This document shows, piece after piece, positions 54,913 through 63,361 of a stretch of DNA of 64,000 bases (positions within the stretch are counted from its first letter, which is position 1; each line of letters begins with the position of its first letter). This stretch comes from Maribellus luteus (GTDB lineage Bacteria; Bacteroidota; Bacteroidia; Bacteroidales; Prolixibacteraceae). The translations under genes and the position numbers were made by a program. The notes beneath the pieces were generated by a model that was not told where the DNA came from, made no database searches, and saw only the letters and a list, made by a program, of their open reading frames with translations. The stretch is taken from contig NZ_QWGR01000006.1 in NCBI RefSeq assembly GCF_003576475.1, forward strand, positions 62,001 to 126,000. The letters run 5' to 3'.

Positions 54913-55395
54913 TTAATTATTAACCAGTATATAGGCGTTTAACGAAGTTGCCAGCAACAACCATACAAAATACGGTACAACAAATATCGTTTTCCAGTTT
55001 AATCCTGACATGTATTTAAACATAAATAATCCTACTACTAACGTAAGGGCAACGATAATGATCAACGCCGAAAGAATGAGGTGAAAACGAAAAAATACCG
55101 GCGACCAGCCAACATTTAAAATCAGTTGAAGCACAAACAAGAGCAACAATGTTGTTTTATTGGATTCCTGCTTCCATAAAAAAGCCATGAAAACTGAGAA
55201 ACAGATCATAATGCTTGTCCAGGCAAGACCAAACATCCAGCCCGGCGGTGTCCACGGTGCTTTGTCGAGTTGCAGGTACCATTGCGAAGCCGGACCATTG
55301 TTCATGAGGTAACTCCCCAAGCCCAGGGCCGCAAGATTGACAATCAGAAAAAGAAGCGCTATTCCTGCAAAATGGGTATTTATTATTTTCAGCAT
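54913..55395 (-). CDS. tspO: TspO/MBR family protein
   Basis: A 160-residue membrane protein with five predicted helices and the family core WYLQLDKAPWTPPGWMFGLA, followed by WTSIMICFSVFMAFLW, and LNVGWSPVFF. TspO proteins bind tetrapyrroles and act in stress and light-linked regulation. Its stop is four bases from the photolyase start, suggesting a light or oxidative stress unit. Confidence 0.93.
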   Translation of the reverse strand: MLKIINTHFAGIALLFLIVNLAALGLGSYLMNNGPASQWYLQLDKAPWTPPGWMFGLAWTSIMICFSVFMAFLWKQESNKTTLLLLFVLQLILNVGWSPVFFRFHLILSALIIIVALTLVVGLFMFKYMSGLNWKTIFVVPYFVWLLLATSLNAYILVNN

Positions 55396-55501
55396 AAACT
55401 ACCTGTTTAAATGTTAGAAGAAAGATTGCTGTTCAAATTTCTTTAAATAACAGGTGATAGTTGTTTTTGTTTATTTTTTAATTCAATAAAGTAAACAAAA
55501 A

Positions 55502-55972
55502 TTACAGAGCTTCCAACTCTTCCTGATAATCGAACTGAAGATCTTCGTGCAAGCCGGAAATGGCTTTTTGAATACGTTTTACCTGGTTTAGGTAGAGATT
55601 GAAAACCACGCGGTTGGCTTTGTAATTTAGTTTCGACTGCTTCAGTTTCTTGCAAAAATAAAGCAAGAGCTCAATTTCCGTTTCCTTTTTACCCGAGTAA
55701 CGAACGTACTTGTTGGTGGTTTTTAAAACTTTCCGAATTGTTTTTTTGGCCAGGTAATAACTGCTGCGGTTCATACTCCGAAATTCCAGGTCGATTTCTT
55801 CCTTTACCTGCCGAACATATTCGTCTTCGTTGCTTGCCTCAAACAAAAGGTAGCTAAGCAGTTCTTTGTTTTCCTTCTTAAACCGGGCAAGCCTGAGGAC
55901 AAGTTCCTGTAAGGCTTCTGGCGGCAGGTGGCTAAGTTCTTTTCTGATATGACTGACAGAAGCTGTTTCCAT
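55502..55972 (-). CDS. uncharacterised helical protein
   Basis: A 156-residue soluble protein, no signal peptide. It is rich in Lys, Glu and Leu and looks almost wholly alpha-helical (LSHLPPEALQELVLRLARFK, IELLLYFCKKLKQSKLNYKA). I do not recognise a catalytic motif. Proteins of this pattern occur widely in Bacteroidota without a function. The ATG at 55972 is the first in frame. It is separated from tspO by 106 bases and may be in its own unit. Confidence 0.65.
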   Translation of the reverse strand: METASVSHIRKELSHLPPEALQELVLRLARFKKENKELLSYLLFEASNEDEYVRQVKEEIDLEFRSMNRSSYYLAKKTIRKVLKTTNKYVRYSGKKETEIELLLYFCKKLKQSKLNYKANRVVFNLYLNQVKRIQKAISGLHEDLQFDYQEELEAL

Positions 55973-56232
55973 ATAAATACAAAGAAAATCAATAAAAACT
56001 GATCCTCAAAGAACACAGAAGTGCCGTGTCTGATTATTTCCTGTGTTTCTTCCAATACGGGGTCTTCCTGTTCGATTTAGGCCGTTTTATCTGCAAAGAA
56101 ACGACGAACGACAAATATTTGCGATTATTAATCGATAATGACCGTGAATGAAGTTTGCAGGAAAAAATACCCCGTTTGTAGTTGTTTATTTGTCGGTTGC
56201 TGAATTAACTGACGTCGCATCAATGTGTTACG

Positions 56233-56240
56233 TAAATTTG
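56233..56240 (+). promoter_or_regulatory. candidate -7 box for the small secreted protein
   Basis: TAAATTTG is a full match to TAnnTTTG, 30 bases before the ATG at 56271. No good -33 element is seen at the right distance. Confidence 0.4.
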
Positions 56241-56270
56241 GATCATTGAAACAATTTAAACAGCAACATC

Positions 56271-56762
56271 ATGAAAGCAAAACTGGTTCTTTTCGCAATT
56301 TGTGCCGCCCTTCTTAGCATAAATGTAAATGCAAAAATTAAGGACGGAAAGGCAATGACAGGTAATTCTCTGAGTGAGTTTGGTAAATATACCATAACAA
56401 ATTCTGAATCACCAATGGTTTATCAAGACAAAGTTCTTGAAACGTACGACCTGAATTACGAAAACACTTCCAATCCGGTAAGAATTGGCGTAGTGCAGGA
56501 AAAGAAATGCAGAACTTTTATTGTGCGTAACGACGAGTTTGAAATCCAGTACACCTGCAATAGCGGCGTATTTGGAGTGAAAAAGATCGAAAAACGTTTC
56601 CAGGAAATCCCAAAGGAAGAAATGGAAATGAAACTGAATAAGGTAAGTTATTATGCACAACGCGTAATTTGTCAGAACCAGAAATCGACAGATGATTTAC
56701 TCGGATTGATCGCATGCTACTTTCCTGACCTGGTGAATGATGAATATTCAGCCAGTTTTTAA
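56271..56762 (+). CDS. uncharacterised secreted protein
   Basis: A 163-residue protein with a signal peptide (SINVNA). The mature part has three or four Cys residues (EKKCRTF, QYTCNSG, RVICQN, LIACYF) that could form disulfides, and mixed beta/helix character. I recognise no family. It stands alone between the divergent helical protein and the kinase pair, with a promoter box before it and a strong terminator after. Confidence 0.65.
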   Translation: MKAKLVLFAICAALLSINVNAKIKDGKAMTGNSLSEFGKYTITNSESPMVYQDKVLETYDLNYENTSNPVRIGVVQEKKCRTFIVRNDEFEIQYTCNSGVFGVKKIEKRFQEIPKEEMEMKLNKVSYYAQRVICQNQKSTDDLLGLIACYFPDLVNDEYSASF

Positions 56763-56810
56763 CAAGACTTAAACAGCGCAATTTTTTTCATAGAAGTATG
56801 AAATTACAGG

Positions 56811-56835
56811 ACCCCGCCAGAGGGCGGGGTTTTTC
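56811..56835 (+). terminator. strong intrinsic terminator after 56271 gene
   Basis: ACCCCGCC (56811-56818) pairs with GGCGGGGT (56823-56830) over a 4-nt loop, followed by TTTTTC. GC-rich and well placed 49 bases after the stop. Confidence 0.88.
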
Positions 56836-56895
56836 TATTGAAACAAAGGACGGGTAATATAGAATAGAAGAGTAAGTACACGCTCTACACAAGAG

Positions 56896-56930
56896 AACCC
56901 TGTGCATCAATTGCACAGGGTTTTTATTTT
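56896..56930 (+). terminator. second intrinsic terminator with no gene in front
   Basis: AACCCTGTGCA (56896-56906) pairs perfectly with TGCACAGGGTT (56912-56922), 5-nt loop, followed by TTTTTATTTTT. Only about 60 bases separate it from the terminator before it. It may back it up, or end a small RNA. Confidence 0.8.
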
Positions 56931-57054
56931 TCCTGCATTTATCTGTTCGCAGAATGAGCTTTGTCAAGTGTTCGTTTTCAATAACTTTCTATCTTTATTC
57001 GATTGATAATTGGCAACAGAGCGTTTAAAGATCAAACAAGAACCGGAGCAACGG

Positions 57055-58146
57055 ATGAACAAATTGTTGTATGATAACAGGTTATGGTACAGGGGAAGCA
57101 GGCATTTGCTTTTCTTTGTTTCACTGGTGTTGTTGTTTTCTTTTATCCTTCGCAGCCAGCAACCGCACGAATCTTATTTCACCCTATTGAAAGTTACAGC
57201 GATAAATGCAGTTTTTTTTCTGGCATACGCTTACATTACCATTTTCTTGCTTATCCCGGAGTACCTGTTAAAACAGAAGGTGTTGTATTTCATCCTTTTT
57301 TTTGTGCTTGTAGGTATTGCCTTATCTGCTCTGAAGCTGATGGTTTCTGAAACCATCTTTTATGCGTCTATTTCTCCGGGAATTATACCTGAATCGGGCA
57401 TTATGAACCTTCGCTTTATTGTGGTGAATGCAAAAGACATGACCTTTATTGTGGCTGTTCTGAGCATTGCCAAATACGTGAAAGATTATCTTTTTGCAGA
57501 GCGTTTACGGAAAAAACTGGAAGAGCAGGAAAAACAGGCGCAGCAAAAACTTATGCAATCGCAGTTTGACCCGCATTTTCTGTTTAATACCATTAACAAC
57601 CTGTACGCTTTGTCGTTACTGAATCCGGAGAAAACCAAGGAAGTAATTCACCGGATAAAAGTGGTGCTGAAGTACATAATTGACGAGAGTCAGAAAACTT
57701 CGGTGTTGCTGGCCGACGAAATTACTTTAATCGAAAATTATATTCAGCTGGAAAAGCTGCGCTATGGCAAACGGTTGAAAGTAGCCCTCCATACCGAAGG
57801 AAACCTGGAGGAAGTTCGCATACCACCCATGATCCTGTTTCTGTTGGTTGAAAACTGTTTTAAACACGGGAGCAGTCTCGACGCAGGTATTCCCTGGATT
57901 GATATAAAAGTGGAAGTAGATGGGGGAAAAGTGTTGTTAACGACCGAGAACAGTAAGCCCAAAACAATTGCCGGTCTTGAAATAAAACGCAATGCCGGGC
58001 ATGGATTAAAAAGCCTTGAAAAAAGGCTCATGTTGTTGTACCACAAAGACGGATATCACCTGGATATTCACAGCGAAGACCGTCTGTTTCGTGTAAAATT
58101 GGAATTGAAAAAGAACCTTGAAGTCAGTTTTAGCACATATCGATAG
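57055..58146 (+). CDS. LytS/YehU-type sensor histidine kinase
   Basis: A 363-residue inner-membrane kinase with four N-terminal membrane helices (about 15-150), a coiled-coil KKLEEQEKQAQQKL, then His_kinase (PF06580) with QFDPHFLFNTINNLY (His174), N-box VENCFKHG and G-box GHGLKSLEKRL. All residues needed for autophosphorylation look present. The ATG at 57055 has GGAG about eight bases upstream and is preferred over the TTG at 57010. It overlaps the next gene by 29 bases, and the LytTR regulator at 59232 is the clear partner. Confidence 0.93.
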   Translation: MNKLLYDNRLWYRGSRHLLFFVSLVLLFSFILRSQQPHESYFTLLKVTAINAVFFLAYAYITIFLLIPEYLLKQKVLYFILFFVLVGIALSALKLMVSETIFYASISPGIIPESGIMNLRFIVVNAKDMTFIVAVLSIAKYVKDYLFAERLRKKLEEQEKQAQQKLMQSQFDPHFLFNTINNLYALSLLNPEKTKEVIHRIKVVLKYIIDESQKTSVLLADEITLIENYIQLEKLRYGKRLKVALHTEGNLEEVRIPPMILFLLVENCFKHGSSLDAGIPWIDIKVEVDGGKVLLTTENSKPKTIAGLEIKRNAGHGLKSLEKRLMLLYHKDGYHLDIHSEDRLFRVKLELKKNLEVSFSTYR

Positions 58147-59155
58147 AAAAAAGGTAGTTCTGCATTGCCTTTTTTGGCTGGTCTGGATTGTTTCATTTGT
58201 ATTCATCCAAAGCCTGGGGCTGCCGTCGCGCGAATACTTTGTGTGGTTCATGTATTACGTGATCACCCTTCCGGTATTTGTGTGCCATACCTATCTTATT
58301 GCCTATTGGTTGGTGCCTGATTATTTCTTCAAAGGAAAATATTTGTTGTTTTTGCTGATCGGATTTGCATTGCTGGTGGTCTTTTCCATTATTGAACTGG
58401 TGGTTAGCAACAACCTGGTGTTTAAAGTTTTCGACTCTTCAAAAGTATTCTCGCCGGGCTATTTAAATCTTAAAAATATATTGATTAGCGGACTGGGCAA
58501 CCACTATATTATTTTTGTATTTCTGGCCATAAAAGCGGGCCGTTCCTGGTATTTTTCAGAAAGACAAAAAGAAGAGCTGCTGATATCAAAAACCGAAACC
58601 GATCTGGAGATTTACCAGTACCAATTGCAGCCCAAACTGATTTATTCGCTGATCGCCGAAGTGGAAAATACAGTGGCTGAAAGCCCCGAAAAAGCGCCTG
58701 ACTTAATTATAAAGTTATCCGGCTTTCTGAACCGTTTCCTGTTTGAGGGGAAAGAAACCATGATTCCCTTGCAGCAGGAAGTGAAACTGATCGAGGAGTT
58801 TTTGGATATTCACCGCTTTGCATTAAACGAGCGGCTGAAAATAAATTGTGTGGTTACCGGGAACTTAAAACCGTTTGTGGTTCCCCCGCTTATGCTGTTG
58901 CCCTTTATCAACGATTTGTTAAAAATTGTTTACGAGTGTAACAATTTCTTCGAAACGACAGTCCTTATAAAAGCGGAACGAAAATACCTGTTGTTTTCTT
59001 TTACCATGTGGAGCGAAAACAGTTTCCGTTTGAGCGACAACGACAACATGGAGATTACAAAACAACGATTGAATTACTGGTTTCGGAATAAGCATCGCCT
59101 GATTGAAAATATGGATGACAACTTCAGGGAAATAAGTCTTGAAATTTATTCTTAA
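58118..59155 (+). CDS. degenerate LytS-type kinase (pseudokinase)
   Basis: A 345-residue protein with the same layout as its neighbour: four membrane helices (about 13-140), then a His_kinase-like region. The conserved phosphoacceptor segment LQPHFLFN is LQPKLIYS here, so Lys173 replaces His; the N-box reads FINDLLKI in place of VEN..KHG, and no G-box is seen. It should not phosphorylate itself. It starts at a TTG inside the preceding gene (29-base overlap), a sign of translational coupling. Likely a partner or regulator of the intact kinase; this is inference. Confidence 0.85.
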   Translation: MKSVLAHIDRKKVVLHCLFWLVWIVSFVFIQSLGLPSREYFVWFMYYVITLPVFVCHTYLIAYWLVPDYFFKGKYLLFLLIGFALLVVFSIIELVVSNNLVFKVFDSSKVFSPGYLNLKNILISGLGNHYIIFVFLAIKAGRSWYFSERQKEELLISKTETDLEIYQYQLQPKLIYSLIAEVENTVAESPEKAPDLIIKLSGFLNRFLFEGKETMIPLQQEVKLIEEFLDIHRFALNERLKINCVVTGNLKPFVVPPLMLLPFINDLLKIVYECNNFFETTVLIKAERKYLLFSFTMWSENSFRLSDNDNMEITKQRLNYWFRNKHRLIENMDDNFREISLEIYS

Positions 59156-59231
59156 AACCTGTAATATTTTTTAGAGAATAACTACTTATTCGTTAGCAGA
59201 AAACAGAAAACAAAAGCTATTCGTAATTACC

Positions 59232-59948
59232 ATGAAAACTAAATGCCTCATTGTCGATGATGAGCCCCTCGCGCGTGATTTGATGCGAAGCCACATCGAA
59301 AAACTCGAAAATTTTCAGATTGTAGCTGAATGTGGCGATGCGATGAAAGCGCTTCGGGAGCTCCACAACCACAACGTTGATCTGATGTTTATGGATATTC
59401 AAATGCCGCAGATTACGGGCATTGAGTTTTTAAGAACGCTAAAAAATCCTCCGAAAGTTATTATTACCACCGCTTATCGCGAGTATGCGATTGACGGTTT
59501 TGAACTGGATGTGGTGGATTTTCTTTTAAAGCCGATCACTTTTGAGCGCTTCCTGAAATCGGTCAACAAATATTACCAAATTAACCTCGAAGATAACCAG
59601 AATGTGAAACCGGTAGCGGTAAATAGCACAATGGACGAGGCGTTTATTTATGTGAAAGAAAACAAGAAAGTGCTAAAAGTACACCTGAATGAGATTTTGT
59701 ACGTGGAAGGATTAAGTGAATATGTTCAGATATACACCGACAGCCGCAAGATCATTACCAAATGCAGTATGAACCACATGGCTGACAAACTTCCGGACTC
59801 TAATTTTATGCGGATTCATAAATCCTACATTGTTTCACTGTCGCGTATCGAAGCTTTTACTTCCAGCAGTATTGAAGTGCCGGGCAAGGAACTTCCGATT
59901 GGGCGGAGCTACAAAAACTCGGTTATCGAAGCATTGCAGATTCAGTGA
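59232..59948 (+). CDS. LytTR-family response regulator
   Basis: A 238-residue regulator. The receiver domain has the acidic pocket Asp9-Asp10, phosphoacceptor Asp55 in MFMDIQMPQ, Thr80 and Lys100 (FLLKPI). The C-terminal LytTR DNA-binding domain (about 135-236) has EILYVEGLSEYVQIYTDS and FMRIHKSYIVSLSRIEAF. It should be phosphorylated by the kinase at 57055. Its last seven bases overlap the convergent gene ending at 59942. The target genes are not seen here. Confidence 0.95.
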   Translation: MKTKCLIVDDEPLARDLMRSHIEKLENFQIVAECGDAMKALRELHNHNVDLMFMDIQMPQITGIEFLRTLKNPPKVIITTAYREYAIDGFELDVVDFLLKPITFERFLKSVNKYYQINLEDNQNVKPVAVNSTMDEAFIYVKENKKVLKVHLNEILYVEGLSEYVQIYTDSRKIITKCSMNHMADKLPDSNFMRIHKSYIVSLSRIEAFTSSSIEVPGKELPIGRSYKNSVIEALQIQ

Positions 59949-60520
59949 TGAAATTCGGTTTTATCACCACCTTCAAATAGATTCCAAAGCCTCAATATGC
60001 CTGAATTGGCCGGATAAAGAGATTTGACAGGGGAGAGGCCAAGTATTTCTGTCCGTATTTTATTTACAGCCAGTAGGTTTTCGGCAGCTGATTCACTTTT
60101 GGCAGTTGAAGTAGCTACCAGGGCCAGTACCGTTTTTAGGGTGGTGGCTCTTACCCGAATGGTGTGCTTCGAAAATTTGGCCGGGTGAAGATGTATGTAG
60201 CGTTCTTTCTGATCGCCCGTTTTGATCAGCCAGTCAGAACCGTCGGACAAGTTGATTTTCTTCCAGGCTGATTTGCCCAACCATGTACAAAATGTGCTTT
60301 GATTCCTAATATTCTGCTTTTCAAAATAAGCTTTACATTCCTTGCAGATGGTTGAAACACATAGTTCTCCGAGATAAAAATCAGTTAAGTTATTTCCGAT
60401 CGGAAGTAGTTTTCCATTGATTTGTTCCGGCGTATTCCAGTCCTTTATTTCATCGAGCAAAAAGTGAAAATGATGTTTGTAGGGATTAAAAGTTACCGGT
60501 AGTGGAATTTCTGCCTGCAT
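59942..60520 (-). CDS. uncharacterised protein
   Basis: A 192-residue cytoplasmic-looking protein. It has a conserved-looking N-terminal part (FNPYKHHFHFLLDEIKDW), two Cys pairs (CVSTICKECK) and a Ser/Ala-rich middle. I do not recognise a family. It converges with the response regulator, overlapping its end by seven bases, and is divergent from the aminotransferase at 60568, with a 47-base gap for both promoters. Confidence 0.7.
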   Translation of the reverse strand: MQAEIPLPVTFNPYKHHFHFLLDEIKDWNTPEQINGKLLPIGNNLTDFYLGELCVSTICKECKAYFEKQNIRNQSTFCTWLGKSAWKKINLSDGSDWLIKTGDQKERYIHLHPAKFSKHTIRVRATTLKTVLALVATSTAKSESAAENLLAVNKIRTEILGLSPVKSLYPANSGILRLWNLFEGGDKTEFHH

Positions 60521-60567
60521 TTTGAACGCTTTGGAAACAATTCAATAAATTTACAGAAAACACCAAA

Positions 60568-61383
60568 ATGGCTCTTTACCCAATTCATAAATTTTTTATT
60601 CTGAATGGTGAACTAAAGACCAACGATGAGTTCAAACCGGCAGAAAACGAAGGAGGAGTTTACGAAGTCATCCGGATAGTGGATGGAAAACCGCTTTTTT
60701 TAGAAGAGCATCTGGCGCGTTTTAGCCGATCGGCAGAAATAGCGGGGCGGGAAATCCGATATTCCGGAACGGATGTCAGCAATTACTTGCAGGATTTGAT
60801 CCGGGAAAATAAGGTTTACAACGGGAATGTGCTGGTTTCCTGTAAAGTGAATCTAAAGGCCTTTTTTATTGCCCATTCTTACCCCACTAAAGAGCAATAT
60901 CGGTCGGGAGTTGAGTGCGGGCTTTTGCATGCAGAGCGGGAAAATCCGAATGCCAAGGTTTTTCAAACCACGGTTCGCGGACGTGCCAACCAAATGATCG
61001 CAGAAAAAGGATATTACGAGGTGTTGCTGGTCGATCACAACGGAAATATTACCGAAGGGAGCCGCAGCAATGCATTTTTTATAAAGGGGAGTCAGCTGAT
61101 TACGCCGCCTTCAGAAAAAGTATTGTTGGGTGTTACACGGCAAAAAGTTATTCATTGTGCACGGGATTTGGGTATCGATGTAAAAGAAGAAGAAATCTCG
61201 CTTACACGTTTGCCCGGTTTTAATGCGGTATTTATTACCGGAACTTCGCCCAATATTCTTCCGGTTTCTAAAATTGGTATAACTGATTTTGATGTGCAAA
61301 ATACCTTGCTTCGGAAACTTATGAAGCAGTTTGATCTATGTATTGAACAATACGTACGGAACCATAAAAAAAAACGAAGGTGA
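60568..61383 (+). CDS. class IV PLP-dependent aminotransferase
   Basis: A 271-residue fold-type IV enzyme (family of branched-chain and D-amino acid aminotransferases and aminodeoxychorismate lyase). VYEVIRIVDGKPLFLEEHLA is the N-terminal signature, Lys130 in NAKVFQTT aligns with the PLP lysine, and ITEGSRSNAFFI holds Glu163, the cofactor-binding part. VFITGTSPNILPVSKI is the last conserved segment. Which substrate it uses cannot be settled. Its 3' end, encoding a poly-Lys tail, doubles as the terminator of the gene opposite. Confidence 0.88.
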   Translation: MALYPIHKFFILNGELKTNDEFKPAENEGGVYEVIRIVDGKPLFLEEHLARFSRSAEIAGREIRYSGTDVSNYLQDLIRENKVYNGNVLVSCKVNLKAFFIAHSYPTKEQYRSGVECGLLHAERENPNAKVFQTTVRGRANQMIAEKGYYEVLLVDHNGNITEGSRSNAFFIKGSQLITPPSEKVLLGVTRQKVIHCARDLGIDVKEEEISLTRLPGFNAVFITGTSPNILPVSKIGITDFDVQNTLLRKLMKQFDLCIEQYVRNHKKKRR

Positions 61384-61404
61384 TCCATTTGTCAGATCAC
61401 CTTC
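61366..61404 (-). terminator. minus-strand terminator overlapping the aminotransferase 3' end
   Basis: GAAGGTGATC (61376-61385) pairs with GATCACCTTC (61395-61404) over a 9-nt loop. Read on the minus strand it is followed by CG and nine T. It fits as the terminator of the alcohol dehydrogenase at 61422. The T run is the complement of the poly-A that encodes the Lys tail of the aminotransferase. Confidence 0.8.
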
Positions 61405-61421
61405 AACATATTTAGATCATT

Positions 61422-62582
61422 TTACAATCGGTCCTTTAAAATGGCTTCCACTGTTTGGTAGTCGATGTCGCGTTGTTCGCCAAACTTCATCCCGCTTTCT
61501 TTAAAACGAAAGGTGATCTTGTCGATGGTTTCAGCCGGTACGTCATATTCGGGCAGGGTAGTGGGCACTCCCAGCGATTCAAAAAAGGCAATGGTTCTGG
61601 CAATGGTGGCATCAATTCTTTCCTGGTCCGAACCTTCTGTAATGCCCCAAATCCGTTCTCCGTATTGCAGAATTTTGTCTTTTTTACCGGCTCTCTTCAG
61701 GTTCATCATTCCCGGCAAAACAATGGCCAGCGTTCGTCCGTGATCAATGCCATGGAAAGCAGTCAGTTCGTGGCCTATCAGGTGAGTCCCCCAGTCTTGC
61801 GGAACACCCACAGCAATTAGCCCGTTGAGCGCCATGGTGGCACACCACATAAAGTTGGCAGCGGCCTGGTAATCGTTGCGGTCAGCCAGAACTTTCGGGC
61901 CTTCTTCAATAAGTGTTGTAAGAATGGCCTCTGCCAAGCGGTCCTGCAGCGGTGCATTTACATCAAACGTAAGGTATTGTTCCATCACATGCACAAAAGC
62001 ATCTACCACCCCGTTGGCTACCTGGCGGTCGGGCAGGGTAAATACGCATTCCGGATCAAGAATGGAGAATTGGGGCATTACCAATGCCGAGCCAAACGCT
62101 TTTTTCTCCAGTGTTGCTTTGCGGGTGATTACGGCATTTCCGTTCATTTCGGAACCCGTGGCCGGAAGTGTGAGAACAGCCCCCAAAGGCAGCGCTGCTT
62201 TTACCGGCGAGGTAGCGGGTTTGTCTAAAATATCCCACGGATCGCTGCCCTCAAACAAAACGGCAGCCGCAATAAATTTTGTGGCATCAAGCACCGATCC
62301 GCCTCCCACCGAAAGCAGGTAGTCAACTTTTTCTTTCCGGATCAACTCCACTGCCTGCATACAGGTTTCGTAATGAGGATTGGGTTCTATGCCGCCAAAT
62401 TCCAGCAAATCGAAATCTTTCAATGCGGTTTTTACCTGGTCGTAAACCCCGGTGCGTTTGATGCTTCCGCCTCCATAGGTCATCAGTACTTTTTTATTTT
62501 TCGGAATTTCATTCACAACATTTGGGATGGTTCCTTTTCCAAAAACTATTTTTACAGGATTTTTGTATTCAAAATTGTACAT
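61422..62582 (-). CDS. iron-type alcohol dehydrogenase (YqhD/butanol dehydrogenase-like)
   Basis: A 386-residue group III dehydrogenase. YGGGSIKRTGVYDQV and LLSVGGGSVLDATKFIA bind NAD(P), and the metal site is provided by DAFVHVMEQYL and the segment LIGHELTAFHGIDHGRTLAI with its His residues. It probably reduces short aldehydes to alcohols. It stands alone on the minus strand and ends at a good terminator that overlaps its neighbour. Confidence 0.93.
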   Translation of the reverse strand: MYNFEYKNPVKIVFGKGTIPNVVNEIPKNKKVLMTYGGGSIKRTGVYDQVKTALKDFDLLEFGGIEPNPHYETCMQAVELIRKEKVDYLLSVGGGSVLDATKFIAAAVLFEGSDPWDILDKPATSPVKAALPLGAVLTLPATGSEMNGNAVITRKATLEKKAFGSALVMPQFSILDPECVFTLPDRQVANGVVDAFVHVMEQYLTFDVNAPLQDRLAEAILTTLIEEGPKVLADRNDYQAAANFMWCATMALNGLIAVGVPQDWGTHLIGHELTAFHGIDHGRTLAIVLPGMMNLKRAGKKDKILQYGERIWGITEGSDQERIDATIARTIAFFESLGVPTTLPEYDVPAETIDKITFRFKESGMKFGEQRDIDYQTVEAILKDRL

Positions 62583-62630
62583 GACTTTTATTTTTAATAT
62601 TCAGTTTGAACTCGTCTAAAGGTAAAACAA

Positions 62631-63242
62631 GTGCTTCAAAGTTTTAAAATATTACGCGGAAAATCAAAAAAGACAGACACTGATTTTCGGGAATCGATAC
62701 CGGAGGCCAGCGACGAGGAAATCGTACAAATTCTGAAAAAGAGAAGCTACTATATTCCGGAGGCGGCCGAACTGGCAATCACTGAAGCGATCAAACGTGG
62801 AATCATACATTCGGAACAGGATCTGTTTGCAGAGGAGTACAAGGAAAAAGAGCTGTCGTTTACATGGTTTCCACGCATTCACGATCTTTTTACGCGGGCG
62901 AAAATCCGCAAAAGTATCGCCCGCAGCCTGGTGATCGCCGGTGTAATTCCGCTGGTTTACGGCATGTTGGAAATGAACCGGGGAGTGCGCTGGGAAGGCA
63001 GTCTGATTCTGGTGTTTGGACTTCTGTGGATGTTCCTGGCCGCTCAACTTAACAGACATTATCACAAAAATTTTGTGTTTGGGCTTTTGGGTTGCGATGT
63101 TATCGGAGCAGCTTATGTTTTTTTCAGGATTGTCCTGCATTCCGAAAAACTGTTCCTGGATTTATTTATTGCCGGGGCGCTTTTTGTGCTGGTCACTTAC
63201 GGGCTTTTTTACCTGGTGCTGATGAGACGCTCCGATAAGTAG
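62631..63242 (+). CDS. uncharacterised membrane protein
   Basis: A 203-residue protein with a GTG start. A cytoplasmic N-terminal part has SDEEIVQILKKRSYYIPEAA and AITEAIKRGIIHSEQDLF, a pattern often met in Bacteroidota membrane proteins of unknown function. Four membrane helices (about 100-197) follow. The start has a weak AAAGG ribosome site. It is divergent from the dehydrogenase, with 48 bases between them. Confidence 0.7.
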   Translation: MLQSFKILRGKSKKTDTDFRESIPEASDEEIVQILKKRSYYIPEAAELAITEAIKRGIIHSEQDLFAEEYKEKELSFTWFPRIHDLFTRAKIRKSIARSLVIAGVIPLVYGMLEMNRGVRWEGSLILVFGLLWMFLAAQLNRHYHKNFVFGLLGCDVIGAAYVFFRIVLHSEKLFLDLFIAGALFVLVTYGLFYLVLMRRSDK

Positions 63243-63313
63243 CTCCTGATTCTTTCTTCCTGCTCATTCTTCCGTTCGTCCGCCATTTTCAACAATTCAT
63301 CGAAATAAAAGTG

Positions 63314-63341
63314 TTGCTTTGCAGGCATTGTTTTAGCTTTG
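63314..63341 (+). promoter_or_regulatory. promoter of the DUF2807 gene
   Basis: TAGCTTTG (63334-63341) is a full match to the -7 box TAnnTTTG. TTG at 63314-63316 fits the -33 element with a 17-base spacer. The ATG at 63362 lies about 20 bases after the -7 box. Confidence 0.55.
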
Positions 63342-63361
63342 ACCCTGTAACAATTGAAGCC

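Noticed and set aside
57010-58146. Idea that the two kinase frames are one gene broken by a frameshift
   Set aside because: Each frame has its own four-helix membrane part and its own kinase-like region, so they are two full-length relatives.
60940-60970. Apparent loss of the PLP lysine in the class IV aminotransferase
   Set aside because: Counting back from the conserved GYYE segment puts Lys130 at the expected position.
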